The notes beneath the pieces are model-generated. The model saw only the letters and a program-made list of their open reading frames with translations. It was not told the origin of the DNA and made no database searches. This document shows, piece by piece, positions 23,701 through 36,059 of a stretch of DNA of 64,000 bases. The stretch's first letter is position 1, and each line of letters begins with the position of its first letter. The position numbers and the translations under genes are program-made. Source of the DNA: Coriaria nepalensis (Eukaryota > Streptophyta > Magnoliopsida > Cucurbitales > Coriariaceae). Where the stretch lies: positions 565,501-629,500 of the forward strand of contig CP114492.1 in the NCBI GenBank assembly GCA_027186245.1, written 5' to 3'.

Positions 23701-26700
23701 TGCACTTTAGATCACTTTTATGGGTTGGCCCTGCACTTCTATTTTCTACTGCAACATCAATCAGTTTGCTTGGTTGGGATGGGAAAGTGAGGACTATTCT
23801 TTCTATCAGCATGCCTTATTCAGGTGTTTCCCTTCTGCTGTTGTTACTGTTCACATTTTAATTATTTTGTTATAAGTAGCTTCTCTATTTGGCATACATG
23901 TCATCTTCTCTGCTGTTTGTATACTTGATCATTACTCATCTAATCTTCCAAATGAAATTTATGCAGTTTTGGTTGGTGCTTTGAATGATCGACTGTTGCT
24001 TGCTAACCAAACTGAAATAAATCCTAAACAAAGAAAGGGAGTTGAGATTAAGAGCTGCCTTGTTGGACTTCTTGAGCCTCTTCTTATTGGATTTGCAACA
24101 ATGCAACAGAGATTTGAGCTGAAGCTTGACCTATCAGAAATATTATATCAGATAACATCAAGGTTTTCTTCTTCTCTCTTAGGGCACATTTGGTTTGATT
24201 CCCCGAGGGAATGAGAATGGGAAGGAGGAATAAGAATATCAAAATTTAATATTCTGAGGTTATAAAAGTTTCGAAAACTATAGTGCCATGGTAAGATTTA
24301 AAAATACATAAACTACCCCATGTAAATGAATGGCTAGAGGTTGAAAAAAAAATTAAGGAATGGTTTTTTCATTTCAGTGAGAATATTTTTTCATTTCCAC
24401 TTCGTCATTCTTTGGACCAAATAGTGGAATAGAATGAAAAATCATTCCATTCTCACCAAAGAATCAAACCAAATGTGCCGTAATTTAATCACCCTATCAT
24501 CTCCTTAGATTTTAGCCTCAGAAGAATTGATGCAGTTGAGAATTTAGTATCAGATATAGCCATCCCTCATCTTTTTGTAAAATAAAATTATAAATGCATG
24601 TATGCAATATCATCTGACTTTTGAAATTGTCTGCATGAAGATTTGATAGCTTGCGAATTACTCCAAGGTCTCTTCACATTCTTGCTGGAGGTTCTCCTGT
24701 TTGTGGAGATCTTGCTGTGTCATTATCCCAGGCTGGGCCACAGTTTCCTCAGGTTGCTAAGGGATAAATGAAATTTTATTGCAAACCTCTTGACTGCTTG
24801 TGTTTTTTTTTTCTTTTTCTTTGATAGTTTTGTTAGCTTCTAATATGTTTGCATATAATCTTAGGTGTTACGGGGCATCTATGCAATCAAAGCACTCCGT
24901 TTTTCTACAGCCTTATCTGTTTTGAAAGACGAATTCTTACGCTCTAGAGATTATCCAAGGTGTCCGCCAACCTCTCATTTATTCCAGAGGTTCAGGCAGT
25001 TGGGCTATGCATGTATCAAGTATGTACATAACAGTATACAAATGTGTACACATATTTTTTTTCATAATGATGCTGATGCTTTTCTGGGAAATTAAAAACT
25101 ATAAAATTCCCTTACTTTTTTCATGTTCTTTCTTTGTCTTTGCCAGCTAATTCTCTTGAAGCTTCTATGCTTTCACATCTTTTTATATATTTCATGTTTT
25201 CTTTGTTCAAGATGCATCAATGGGTTGGAAAACTTTTTATTTTCCATATGCAGGGACCAGAGGAGATGCATTTTCTGTATTGTTTATATTGATACTTTTA
25301 TGTGTACTTTCCTATAGGGATGGTTTTATCATCTGTCCCTAAAAGGTTTGCTATGAAGCTGAAAGCAAGGGATGTGGCTAGACTTATGAAATAATCTCTC
25401 TTTCAATTAGTTATCGGCAGGATTAGAAGCATTAAAGTGTTTTTTCATGATCTATTTCCATATGGTGCATTAAACATGCAAAATATTGACTTTGGGTTGG
25501 GAATGTTACATTTAGCTGGAAACTTGTGATTTGTCCTTGAAATTATGATGTTTCATTTCCATGCAATGTTTGTTCTTAACTTTTGTTCTCCTTTTCACTT
25601 ATATGGTTATCAGTGCCCTCTAGAATTTTGGTTTTTTATATTATTTTCTTATAATGTACTGTCAAAACTTTTGCTAATAGATCTTTACGGTGCTTCTCTC
25701 AGTTAGATCCCTTATCCATAGAATGAAATATCTCTTCACGATAACTTTATCCAAGTTTTTCTGTTATAAAAGATTTCCGGACTGAAATTTCTCATAACTG
25801 CTGGTTACCTAGTACACCTAAACTTAAACTTCTTAGCTTATCTAATTTGAGTTAAACTGCAGGTTTGGTCAATTTGACAGCGCAAAAGAAACATTTGAAG
25901 TTATAGCGGATTATGAAAGCATGCTTGATCTGTTTATCTGTCACCTTAACCCCAGTGCCATGCGGCGTCTTGCTCAGAAGTTGGAAGAAGATGGCACCGA
26001 CTCAGAATTGAGGCGTTATTGTGAAAGGATTTTAAGAATCCGCTCTACAGGATGGACACAAGGCATTTTTGCTAACTTCGCTGCTGAAAGTATGGTTCCG
26101 AAGGGCCCAGAATGGGGTGGTGGGAACTGGCAAATCAAGACTCCTACTAATCTAAAGGCCATACCTCAGTGGGAATTGGCTGCCGAGGTTATGCCATACA
26201 TGAAGACTGATGAGGGTACAATCCCATCCATCATTGCAGATCATATTGGTGTCTACCTCGGCTCAATCAAGGGAAGAGGTAACATTGTAGAAGTCAGGGA
26301 AGATAGCATGGTCAAAGCCTTTACTACACGCCCAGGTGGTAGCAATATGCCTAATGGTCTTCAAACTCCTTCAGTCACATCCATCTCTAATAAACCTAAA
26401 GCATTGTCTGATAATGGATCAAAGAATGATCTGATGGGCCTTGAGACTCATACAAAACAAATTTCTGGCTCTGCTGTAGCGGATGAACAGGCTAAAGCTG
26501 AAGAAGAATTTAAAAAGTCGATGTACGGTGCTTCTGGTGATGGCAGTAGTAGTGATGAAGAAGGTGGATCCAAAACTAAGAGGTTACAAATTAGAATCAG
26601 GGACAAGCCTATAGCGTCTACTACAGTTGATCTGAATAAGATCAAAGAAGCTACAAAACAGTTTAGTCTACCTATCAGTAGAACAAAGTCACTGACTGGT

Positions 26701-28430
26701 AGTTCCCAAGACCTTGGACAAATTCTAACCCAGCTTTCTCCTGCTACCAGTGCAATGACAACAGGTCCTACATCTTCTGCCCCAGTGGATCCTTTCGGTA
26801 CAGACTCATTGATGCAGCCTGCAGCGAGTTCACAGCCAGGGCCCACGGTCACGGGTATGGGAGTTACTGCAGGACCCATTCCAGAGGACTTTTTCCAGAA
26901 TACTATACCTTCCTTCCAAGTTGCGGCCGCTCTTCCTCCTCCTGGGACTTACCTTTCAAAAATGGATCAAGCAACAAGAGTGGTTGAGAGTAACTTAGCA
27001 GCAAACCAGGTTAATGCATCTCAAGCGAATATCGCCCTTCCTGATGGTGGGGTCCCTCCTCAAGCTACTAAGCAACCAGGTGTTCCACTCGAGTCAATAG
27101 GACTGCCTGATGGTGGTGTTCCACCGCAGTTCTCAAACCAGGATGTGGGCCCCACTACTCAATCTCAGGTTCAACCAGATAAGGTTCCAGTATCTACACA
27201 ACCTCTCGATCTTAGCATACTTGGAGTTTCAGGAGATGCAGGGAAACCTCCACCTCCTCAACCATCTTCTGTGCGTCCTGGACAGGTGAAAGAAAAATTT
27301 CATAATCTTGTTTGGTTAAAGAGTGCAAAGAGATAATGTCAGAGAAAAAAGTAAAGAGTTACGAGTTACTCTGTCTACATTTCCTTCTCCTATGGGCTAT
27401 CATCTAAGACCAATTAATAATTTCATTAGCCTTATGTTTTATTTCTTCGTAACAGGTCCCACGTGGAGCTGGTGCTTCTGTGTGTTTCAAAACTGGACTT
27501 GCTCACCTTGAGCAAAATCAACTTTCAGATGCTTTGTGTTGTTTTGATGAAGCTTTTCTGGCACTTGCTAAAGATCAGTCTCGTGGAGCTGATATTAAAT
27601 CCCAGGCTACTATCTGTGCCCAGTACAAGATTGCAGTAACTCTACTTCAGGTACTCATCATCATCATCATTATTCTTTTCTGGCCAGGGTGCTTAAATTC
27701 TCAATTTATTCCGCGAACATCTGGTTTGAGCATTTCCCCCAGTTTTGAGTCTAAATCAGATTGTCTCAAACACAAAGTACAGTTAGCACAAACATCAGTC
27801 TTTGCCAAGTCCAGTTTCAAATGCTGAATTAACCTGCACAAAGAAATATCAGAAATATTATCTTATCTCATTGGGTGTATAATGGTCTTGAAGTTAAACT
27901 AAATCATTCTTCTAATGAAGTCTGAATTGTAAATGATTTTGATCTGACAGGAAATTGGACGGCTGCAAAAAGTCCAAGGCCCGAGTGCAAACAGTGCAAA
28001 GGATGAGATGGCGAGACTTTCCCGCCACCTCGGCTCTTTGCCTCTCCTTGCAAAGCACCGGATAAACTGCATCAGAACCGCCGTTAAACGTAACATGGAG
28101 GTCCAAAACTATGCCTATTGCAAACAGATGCTTGACCTCCTCTTCTCCAAAGCTCCTCCAAGTAAGCAAGACGAGTTGAGGACCCTTATCGACATGTGTG
28201 TTCAAAGAGGTTTGATCAACAAGTCCATTGACCCCATGGAAGACCCTTCTATGTTCTGTGGGGCCACTCTTAGCCGCTTGTCAACCATTGGATATGATGT
28301 TTGTGATCTGTGTGGGGCCAAGTTTTCTGCTGTTAATAATCCTGGATGCATTATTTGCGGAATGGGTAGCATCAAAAGATCAGATGCACTTTCCGGGGGT
28401 CCCACACCCGTTCCTTCACCTTTCGGCTAG
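17717..28430 (+). CDS. TWD40-1: TWD40-1, TPLATE endocytic complex subunit (WD40 protein)
   Basis: Complete gene, 24 exons, 1618 codons plus stop with every junction in frame: 17717-17849, 18744-18853, 19141-19306, 19420-19520, 19607-19679, 19765-19900, 20281-20441, 20737-20861, 20937-21036, 21466-21562, 21751-21802, 22040-22141, 22234-22380, 22541-22703, 22804-23031, 23119-23273, 23442-23570, 23706-23823, 23967-24162, 24641-24752, 24865-25019, 25863-27285, 27456-27650, 27951-28430. It starts MEWTTVQHLDLRHVGG and ends SDALSGGPTPVPSPFG, matching Arabidopsis AT3G50590 along its whole length. An N-terminal WD40 propeller (..WIFVGDRRGTLLAWDV.., ..KDGNLQVWKT..) is followed by an alpha-solenoid, a Ser/Pro/Gly-rich linker with repeated LPDGGVPPQ in the big exon 22, and a CDLCGAKF..CIICGMGS Cys-pair motif near the end. 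Family knowledge: TWD40-1 is a subunit of the octameric TPLATE complex, needed for clathrin-mediated endocytosis at the plasma membrane. Confidence 0.95.
22142..22233 (+). other. Intron 12 of TWD40-1 with U12-like donor
   Basis: The donor is GTATCCTC, close to the U12 consensus RTATCCTT. The acceptor is CAG after TATAACCA. A TTAAC element exists, but it lies more than 50 nt from the acceptor, so U12 splicing is only a possibility. Confidence 0.35.
22456..22474 (+). repeat. Homopolymer G run in TWD40-1 intron 13
   Basis: A T run followed by about 17 consecutive G. Other G or C homopolymers lie at 10226-10236, 18456-18468, 29634-29645 and 44357-44374. Lengths may be unreliable in any assembly. 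Confidence 0.8.
23571..23705 (+). other. AT-AC intron (U12-type) in TWD40-1
   Basis: The exon before ends GGC CTC CCT TCA and the one after begins TTT AGA TCA CTT TTA TGG, giving the family-conserved GLPS-FRSLLW. The intron between (135 nt) therefore starts ATATCCAG and ends GTGCAC. ACTTAACT, close to the U12 branch-site consensus, ends about 11 nt before the 3' end. GT/AG pairs nearby do not restore the conserved frame. Confidence 0.82.
24182..24480. mobile_element. Tourist-like (PIF/Harbinger-type) MITE in TWD40-1 intron 19
   Basis: A 299-bp element whose left end GGGCACATTTGGTTTGATTC is matched, as reverse complement, by the right end (GAATCAAACCAAATGTGCCG); 19 of 20 bases pair. Subterminal GAATGAGAATGG blocks are also inverted. 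It is flanked by TTA on the left and TAA on the right, consistent with the 3-bp TWA target of PIF/Harbinger elements. No ORF. It sits inside an intron and does not touch the splice sites. Confidence 0.8.
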
Positions 28431-30630
28431 TAATCAAATGATCGCATTAAGCCCATGAATGTTAGAGGGAGTAGCAAAAAGCCCACTTCGTGTATTGTAT
28501 TTGCTTTATTTGCTCGTATTTGAGTTTGTATTGTCTTCATTATAGTTCCATATTTTTTTCATCTGCCCTTAATTTTGTCGTGTATCAGTTTTATCACCAT
28601 ATTTGTTCTGTAGAATAATATATCAGTATCTGAATCGGGTTCTTAGGCATTATTTGAGGGAAGTATTGTTTTACACTTTTGCTCTCTTTTCTCTAGTTTC
28701 TAGAATGTTTCATCTTTGTACAACAGAAGAGGAGACATTTCTGTTTCCTTTTAAAAGTTGAAACTGTTTTTGACGGGATATAAATTGGGTACTCTGTGTC
28801 TAGTACGATGTAAATGCATTGGTTTCATTTGCGATGAACGTTGTTACAAATCGATGCATTACAGATTGAGATAATCAAGATTATTGTTGAATAGGGAACG
28901 AATCTAGTTGTCATTCACGATGATATTCATCGACTTCTAAGGAATACTTGCCATTTCGGAGCTTTTCTCTATTCTAATAAATACTTTTCTTTTACGGAAC
29001 TTACAGAACATGATCTATTTTCTTTTCCTTGTCCATATTCCGAAGAGGATGAAGACAAACTCGGTTTCGATGCAGTCATTTGCGTTCAATTTATACGCCT
29101 ACTATTACTACTAGACCAGCCCGTAGATCGATCGGAGATGTTATCACAGGATGTAATCCGGTTTGTTCTTGTAGTAGTAGTACTACTACTTCTAGCAAAA
29201 TGATAAGGTCTAGGCCTTGTTACAAAGAAATTTGCTGGACTGAGCTCATTCTGGAACAGAAATTTGCTGGACGATGTTATCAACGTCGTCATGCGAATTA
29301 CAGAGACCTTGTAAAAAATTCACAAGCTTTTCTTCGAGCCAAATGACTTCCGTGATAAGATTTTCTTTCTTTCTTTCTCGTGATAAGATTAGGGCACAAA
29401 AGTATTCATTACATCTTATAGCAAAGCCATTTTCCTTTCTGTGTTTGATTTCTGTAGATTCTTATCCATGATTTTGCCTTCATTGTTCTTCATTTTCTCC
29501 TCTGAGTGAAAATTCTTTGTTATGTAGATTCTTATATGATACAACAACATTGCCTTTTAAAGCAAGCAACCTGATCCTGCCAAATTAATGACGGTTTGGT
29601 CCCCCTTCTAATTATAATTTAATTTCGTTTTCGCCCCCCCCCCCCTCTATTTACACTTTTTTCCTATCCTGGCTACTGATCTTCTATATTATTAATTTAG
29701 GTCCATATAACTTCCATCTTTCTTCTGATCAACTCTCTCCATTCTCTATTAATATCGATTTCTAGAGATTCATAAATGGTATTTAATTTTCATGGATGCC
29801 CGATCGGTGAAAACATGCATCCTTAAAATGGGACCCACATGCTATATATATATATAACTATTATGATGATGATTAATGACTTAACAAATATGCATTCTGT
29901 CTGCCCACTTGCCTATATAATAATTAAGACCCATAATTTCTATTTAAATACAAATTTTCAGATCCTTGACCTAATTAATAAGTATAAAAAATTACATAAA
30001 AACACGTACGTACGGGATCAGATATCTTTCCTAAGCTTTTTAGTGATTCCTAACACTCTTTCATGCTTCTCTTTTACCGTTTCAATCACTTCTAATGTCT
30101 TAAATATTTTGACGAACATCATGATTAAGATGGTATTGAACTCATACTAACACGATCGAAACTTTAATCTAAACACTATGATTTCATGAAACTCAAAACT
30201 TACATTTAACTAACTAAAAGACAGTTATGTACTTACCGTAATGCCCGCACGCTTTTGCTTTAAATCTGGTGCGGATCATACTGACCCCTTCAATTAGTCT
30301 CCCCTAACCCCTTTTTTTTTTTTTAAGAATAAAGTTTGAATTTCGGAAATATAGTGATTCAAATTTCCAACTTCTATTTTATAAAAAATATTCAATGATA
30401 AATTGAATTTATATTGTCAATACTCCAGAATATCCACTAATTAATTACTATTCAAAATATTCAGTATTTTTCCTCCGACATTTCTTATGAGGGGCTAAGT
30501 ATAGAAGAGTTATAATTGATTGAATAGGATGTAAATCTGTACATTATGTGAACACAAGTATATATACATGTATAAGAGATTAACCCTAAAATCAAATAGA
30601 AAAGATTCTAATAAGTATAAGTGATGATTT
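28431..30630. other. Intergenic after TWD40-1, no gene seen
   Basis: The first 200-300 bp are presumably 3' UTR and poly-A region of TWD40-1. The remainder is AT-rich with a C homopolymer at 29634-29645 and a short (TA)n. Overlapping ORFs on both strands at 29080-29350 look like chance. Confidence 0.55.
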
Positions 30631-30639
30631 TATGTATAA

Positions 30640-32760
30640 ATAATAGGGATTATGATTGTGTAGATATATCTTTAATACGCTCTTGCAAAATTGATGACCC
30701 ATTAGTGATGCCAATTTTTTCATGTAATAACTGAAAGCGAGTATGATATAGAGGTTTAGTGAGCAAGTCAGCTAGTTGATCAACTATGGACATGTGAGAA
30801 ACCGTGACTAAGCCTTTAGCAACCGAATCATGCACAAAATGGATATCAATAGATATATGCTTCATCCAAGAGTATAGAACAGGGTTGAGGGACAAGTGTA
30901 TAGCTCCAATGTTAGCACAAAAAATTATGGGAGGGCGAGCGAGTGGAGGAAGAAGTTCCGATAAAATATTTTGAATCCATCGTACCTCTGACGTGGTAAA
31001 CCCTAGCGCTTGATATTCAACTTCCGTGGAAGAGCGAGCAACGGCTCATTGCTTCTGAGCACTCTAAGCAATAGGATTGGGATCAAGAAATACAATGAAT
31101 GTCGAAGTCGATGTGTGATATATGGGATTACCGGCCCAATCCGCATCCGAGTAAGTGATGAGATCAAAGGAGTGAGACTTATGATGAAGCAACCCATGAG
31201 AAAGAGTAACTTTAATATACTAAAATAGTCGCTTGATAGCAGCCCAATGGTTCATTGTAGAGGTGGACATGAATTCGGCCAAACAATTAACTAAAAAGGC
31301 AATATCTGGACTCGTTAAGGAAATGTATTGGAGAGCACCAATTGCTTGATGGTACTCCGTTGGATCGGCCAGACCCGATATGTCCTCCTTAGAAAGAGTG
31401 ATTGAGGCTGTCATGGGACTGATGAGAGGTTGGGCACTGTCCCTTTTGTGACACTGAAGAATATCCATCACATATTTTTGTCGGCTAAGAAACAACCCAT
31501 TTCAATAATAGACAACCTCAATGCCAAGGAAGTATGTCAATGTGCCAAGGTCCTTAATAGATAATTGATGACTAAGTTATGTAATACTTGAGGCAATGAG
31601 TCTAGAGTCGGTACATATAATAAGAAGATTGTCAACATATACTAAGTTTGTGGTACCATGCATGGAGAGCCTACTTAAGGCCATATAGAGATTTTCGTAG
31701 ATGGCAAACATGATCCGAATGAGGAGGATTAACAAACCCAGCGGGTTGAGCCATAAAACCTACCTATGTAAGGTACTATGAAGAAACACATTAGTAACAT
31801 CTAGTTGATGAGTATGCCAACCATGCATAACCACAAGAGATAGGATGCTACATATGCTAACAGGATTAAAAGTCTCACTATAATCAAGGCCCGGTTGTTG
31901 ATGAAACCCCTTTGCAACGAGGCGGGCTTTGTAACAATCATTGGAGCCATCGAGATGACATTTAATACGAAACACCCCCTTGTAACCCACTAGATTACGG
32001 GTATGAGAAGCCAGAACAAGATCTCACATGCCATGGTGAAGCAAAGCATTAAACTTGTCAGACATTACTTTGTGCCATTCAAGATGCTTCACTACTTAAG
32101 AAATACAAGAAGGTTTGGTTTCCTTAGGAACCGGATGCTTAGTGGCAAGGTGGATTGTTTTTGGCTTGAAAATAGTGTTCATGGAACAAGTGGTCATCCG
32201 ATGAGCACGGGGCGCCGACAGGAGAACTAGAGCCTCAATAGGTGTCGATGATTGTTGAGTGAAGCAACCGGGTCTATGAGGGCGGGTTGCGGGTCTGGGG
32301 AGGAGAGATCGGGTAAGGAAACTGGGTCCACATGGGCATGTAGTGAGTCTACATGCATCTGTAGTTGGTTTGGGCTAGAGGAGGCCACAAAACCAAGCGA
32401 CAGTGTAGCAGGAGGAGGTACAGTCACCGGCGGAGGGGTAGGCAGCGGTTCGATGAGAACGGACAGCCGACTGGTGACTGGAGCAAGAGGATCGGCTGGC
32501 GACATGGTGGTCGTAAATGGAAAAATATTTTTGATGAACCGAACATGCCCATAGGAAGTGGTGAGATCGAGAAATTGGTATGCACTTTGAGATAATGAGT
32601 AGTCGAGGAAGAGACACGGGCCAGAGACGAGCTATAGCTTGTGCTAGCGATACGGTTTGAGCTCTGAAAAACAAAGATAACCGAAAAATCGAAGTTTGAG
32701 ATAGCTTGGTAGCTTACCAAAGAAACAATTATACAGACTTAAAGAGAAAGGAATTGATTC
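30640..32760 (-). mobile_element. Ty1/copia retrotransposon relic (integrase end to RNase H)
   Basis: The minus strand reads in pol order from 32760 down. First comes the integrase C-terminal/GKP-like part (FFGKLPSYLKLRFFGYLCF), then a Pro/Ser-rich linker (32505-32227). Reverse transcriptase follows ([31 protein letters not shown] at 31990-31760; YVDNLLI near 31620; 31495-31220). RNase H comes last (EVEYQALGFTTSEVRWI; KHISIDIHFVHDSVAKG; DQLADLLTKPL) at 31200-30650. Frames change and stops occur. YVDN replaces YVDD. Gag, protease and the integrase core are missing and no LTR pair is seen. It is dead and better preserved than the copy at 8050-9130. Confidence 0.88.
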
Positions 32761-35484
32761 GGTTTCTTCAATCTATAAATGCAAAGGTCAGAATAAAGAG
32801 AAATTATTGCATGAATATGATTTATACATTATATATTATTGTAATTTGATAAATAAAATGATATTATGTGACAAAATCATGTATATATGATATGAATTTA
32901 TTTATTAGACTAGTGCATGAGTCACACTCTCACAAGAATTTCTCAAAAATAATATTGAAAAAAACCGTGTTGATGAGTACATGATCAAATGACATGTTAG
33001 GGTATTTTAATATTTGTAATTTTCATACGACCAGAGAAGATCGGTACGTACTCTACTTATAATATACTTTCCAACTCCATAGGAGTCCCCCACCAAGAAA
33101 AAGATTTATGTATGCACAAGAGCTAAGCTCTTTTGGCCAACCGTCTACCACTAACCCTCTCTCATGTCATACATACTTCGTCAATTTTATGATTTCTCAA
33201 TTCGCTTTTCACTTGGAAATTGGTTAATGAGGAGAACCAAAAGCTAAGAACAAATTAAGAAGTAATTAGACCACCAATCTCTGTCTTTCTTTCTGAAAAA
33301 GTAGGCATGAGATTATGGCAAAGATTCTTTCTTTCGAGATAGCTAGCTAACTAGTTTTAAGTACCAAAAAAAAAAAAAAAGTCGCTTAATTTACAATTCA
33401 AAAGTTGTCTACCCTTCTCTTCTTTTCATGTATCTTCGTCTGTCCTAATTGTTCTGATAAATTAAGGAACATGATAAAATAATATTGTTAAATTTTTTTG
33501 GACCACACATTATGGTATTAATTGATATAAGATATTAGCTAGATATTAGATGGGTGAGATACAGAGAGAACTTTTTCATTTGATGCATTTTTTAATATTT
33601 TACACTCGTGACAATGTTTTTAAGTTTTTGCTTAATAAAACTAGTATTCAAGCGTGAAACAACCCGAATCAAAATTTGAAGTGTGGAAGTAAATCACCAT
33701 TATTACATAAGTGTTTGAGTTAACATGTCTAATTGCTATACAAGGAATATAAACCTTTTTACTTTAATTTTTGTTTTTATTATTATTAATATATTATATC
33801 ATTCAAATGACTAATATTAGTGCCAAAAGTGCTTCATTGGCTACTCCTCTCCTCTCCACACCCCATGGAATAAGGTGTGATGATACTCTTGAGATGCTTT
33901 CTACTCTATTCATTTACCTTGTTCTTCTCAATATATAATTAAAAAAAAAAAAAAAAAAAAAAACTATCGTGATCCTTATTGCCCCAAACAGAAAACAGCT
34001 TATTTTAGAGTGCTCCTAAGAATCTCTTATACTAATAATCATGTTTTCTTTCTATAACCATCTTTTCTTTTTATTACAAATATATGTTTCTTTATTTTCA
34101 GTGCTAGCCTGGCCTATATGAACTGCACTTCACTTAGGTTTTTTCTATTTTTCTCCAAGCATAGAGATCCGACCATTGTGACAACTCTTACATGCAATTC
34201 AAACTTCAATATATATTGTTTTCCATCATAGCACTAGCCAATCTATAATCAAGTATTTTGGGTAGCTTTAATTGATGGTAATCTTCTTTAGTAAATTTCA
34301 TATTTACTTTCTAAAACTATTGATGAAATGTAAATTCATCTCTAGATAAAAATATTTATTTATTTATTTTTATTTTTTTGTCATTTCTAAAGATATCAAG
34401 TTAATTTGAAATATTGCGATTATTAATATTAGACTAATTTCATGTTTAACTCTCAAACCACCGTTGATACTAGAAATTTAACGTCCACTTCCTTTTGATT
34501 TATCTAAACGTCCATGTAAAGATTCTATTTAAACTCCAAACTATTCACTATTTATTACTTTATAAAACCTTATTTCAAAGTTTTACATTTATTTAAGCAT
34601 CATTTCACCACCAGCTTAATAAGTTTAGTCTAGATTAAAATGTAACCACTAAATTACTTCGGATTAAGAAAAAAATTCGAATAATAACAAATGCATTGAG
34701 GACTTTATATACCTTATCAATTTGAAAATGATAAGTGGATTGAGGACATGCATTCTCCCTAAGTTTATGAGGATTTGCTCCTTCATAGATTCTTACTAGC
34801 TAAGGGGAATGAGGTATCATGAAATTCGTATAAAAAAAAAACTCTCGGATCACTTTTATGAATATATAACATACAAAATATTACTTTAATTAGGAGTGTT
34901 ATTCTAAAATTTCTCAAAGAGACCAAATATTAATTCATGGTCGGGATATGTCATATGAGGTAGAATATATACTTCAGATAGTTATAATCAAATTACATCA
35001 GTGCCTATAGTAAGAAGTATTGACATGACTCAATCTAGTTGGAATATTATACTAAAAAAGTATGAGTTTACTTTATACTTCAATATTGGATAGTACCCTT
35101 AATGACATAATGATATTCTATAGAAAGTATTTTCCTTACACGAACACATTTCCATATGTTTACACAAATCTAAGCCTTGCGACAAAAGGGGAATCTACAA
35201 GAACATAATTGGATATTTATAATTATAGTGTTCATTACAATCATAAGATGCCTTGCTCACCAAGTACTTCAAACATTATTACTTCTGTGAAAGTCATGAG
35301 ATTTAACATTATTATGAATTACACAATGACAATAAAAGAAAAAAAAAAAAAAACGGACATCAGCAATCTTAGCTATACACATGGAATTATTGACCAAACT
35401 TGAAAGGTAGTCAATAAATTTGACAGCAAAATAAACCCTAAAAATTTGTGTATGTACACATGCAATTGAATGATCGACATGTCT
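32761..35484. other. AT-rich intergenic, no gene seen
   Basis: Poly-A tracts (33366-33380, 33939-33962) and A/T-rich spacer downstream of the first CEP gene. I searched both strands for further CEP-domain remnants (coding for PGHSPGVGH) and found none. Confidence 0.5.
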
Positions 35485-35877
35485 CTATGCATTTGGTTTC
35501 TCCATTTTATTGCGAAGCATATGGCCAATACCGGGACTGTGACCTGGCACCGTGGGTCGAAAATCATCCTTAAAACCTGCCATAGAATCTGTAACTACAA
35601 CCTCTTCCTTTGATCCATTATCTTTCCCAGCTTCCTCAAAAGAATGACCTACCCCAGGGCTGTTACCTGGCGTCGTGGGCCGGAAATCATTTGTATTTGC
35701 CGCCTCTTCCGAATCACTAAAATCAAACCCTAATGAAGTTTGATTTGGCAATTTGGTAGCTCTCCCATTCGTTTTCGCTGCCACTAATGGCCTTGCGGAT
35801 TCCACCGGAAGAACTTCAATGAAGCTAATGAGCGTAAGAAGAACTAATAGAAAGTATAGGGATTGAAGTTTCTCCAT
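35485..35877 (-). CDS. CEP peptide-hormone precursor with two CEP domains
   Basis: A single-exon 130-residue precursor. Residues 1-28 (MEKLQSLYFLLVLLTLISFI..) form a hydrophobic signal peptide ending near ESA-RP. CEP domain 1 is DFRPTTPGNSPGVGH (64-78); domain 2 is DFRPTVPGHSPGIGH (105-119), followed by an 11-residue tail. The acidic, Ser/Asn-rich spacers are typical of these prepropeptides. Family knowledge: C-terminally encoded peptides are processed to 15-mers, hydroxylated on Pro, secreted, and perceived by the CEPR1/CEPR2 receptor kinases, affecting root growth and systemic nitrogen signalling. The two domains differ at positions 6, 9 and 13. No frameshift or stop. A TATA-like box lies about 170 bp upstream. 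It is the first of three CEP genes in this window. Confidence 0.93.
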   Translation of the reverse strand: MEKLQSLYFLLVLLTLISFIEVLPVESARPLVAAKTNGRATKLPNQTSLGFDFSDSEEAANTNDFRPTTPGNSPGVGHSFEEAGKDNGSKEEVVVTDSMAGFKDDFRPTVPGHSPGIGHMLRNKMEKPNA

Positions 35878-36047
35878 TAGCAGAATGAGAAGAAGACTTA
35901 TTGAAAAATGTTTTGATGGGTTGATTTGAGATTGAAGAATCTAATAAGAGAAACTCTTATTAAGAAAGAAGTGTAGTGGAATATTCCTTGGGGTTTCTTG
36001 TATATTAAAGGAGTGAAGACATGACACTTAGAGTTTGTTTGGGTGCA

Positions 36048-36054
36048 TTTTATA
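36048..36054 (-). promoter_or_regulatory. TATA-box candidate of the two-domain CEP gene
   Basis: TATAAAA on the minus strand (CCTATAAAATG), about 171 bp upstream of the ATG; a longer leader than in the other two CEP genes. Confidence 0.45.
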
Positions 36055-36059
36055 GGGTA

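Noticed and set aside
26448..26879. 143-codon minus-strand ORF
   Set aside because: Antisense shadow of the large TWD40-1 exon 22.
32252..32595. Plus-strand ORFs of 100 and 76 codons
   Set aside because: Antisense shadows of the Pro/Ser-rich linker of the minus-strand copia relic.
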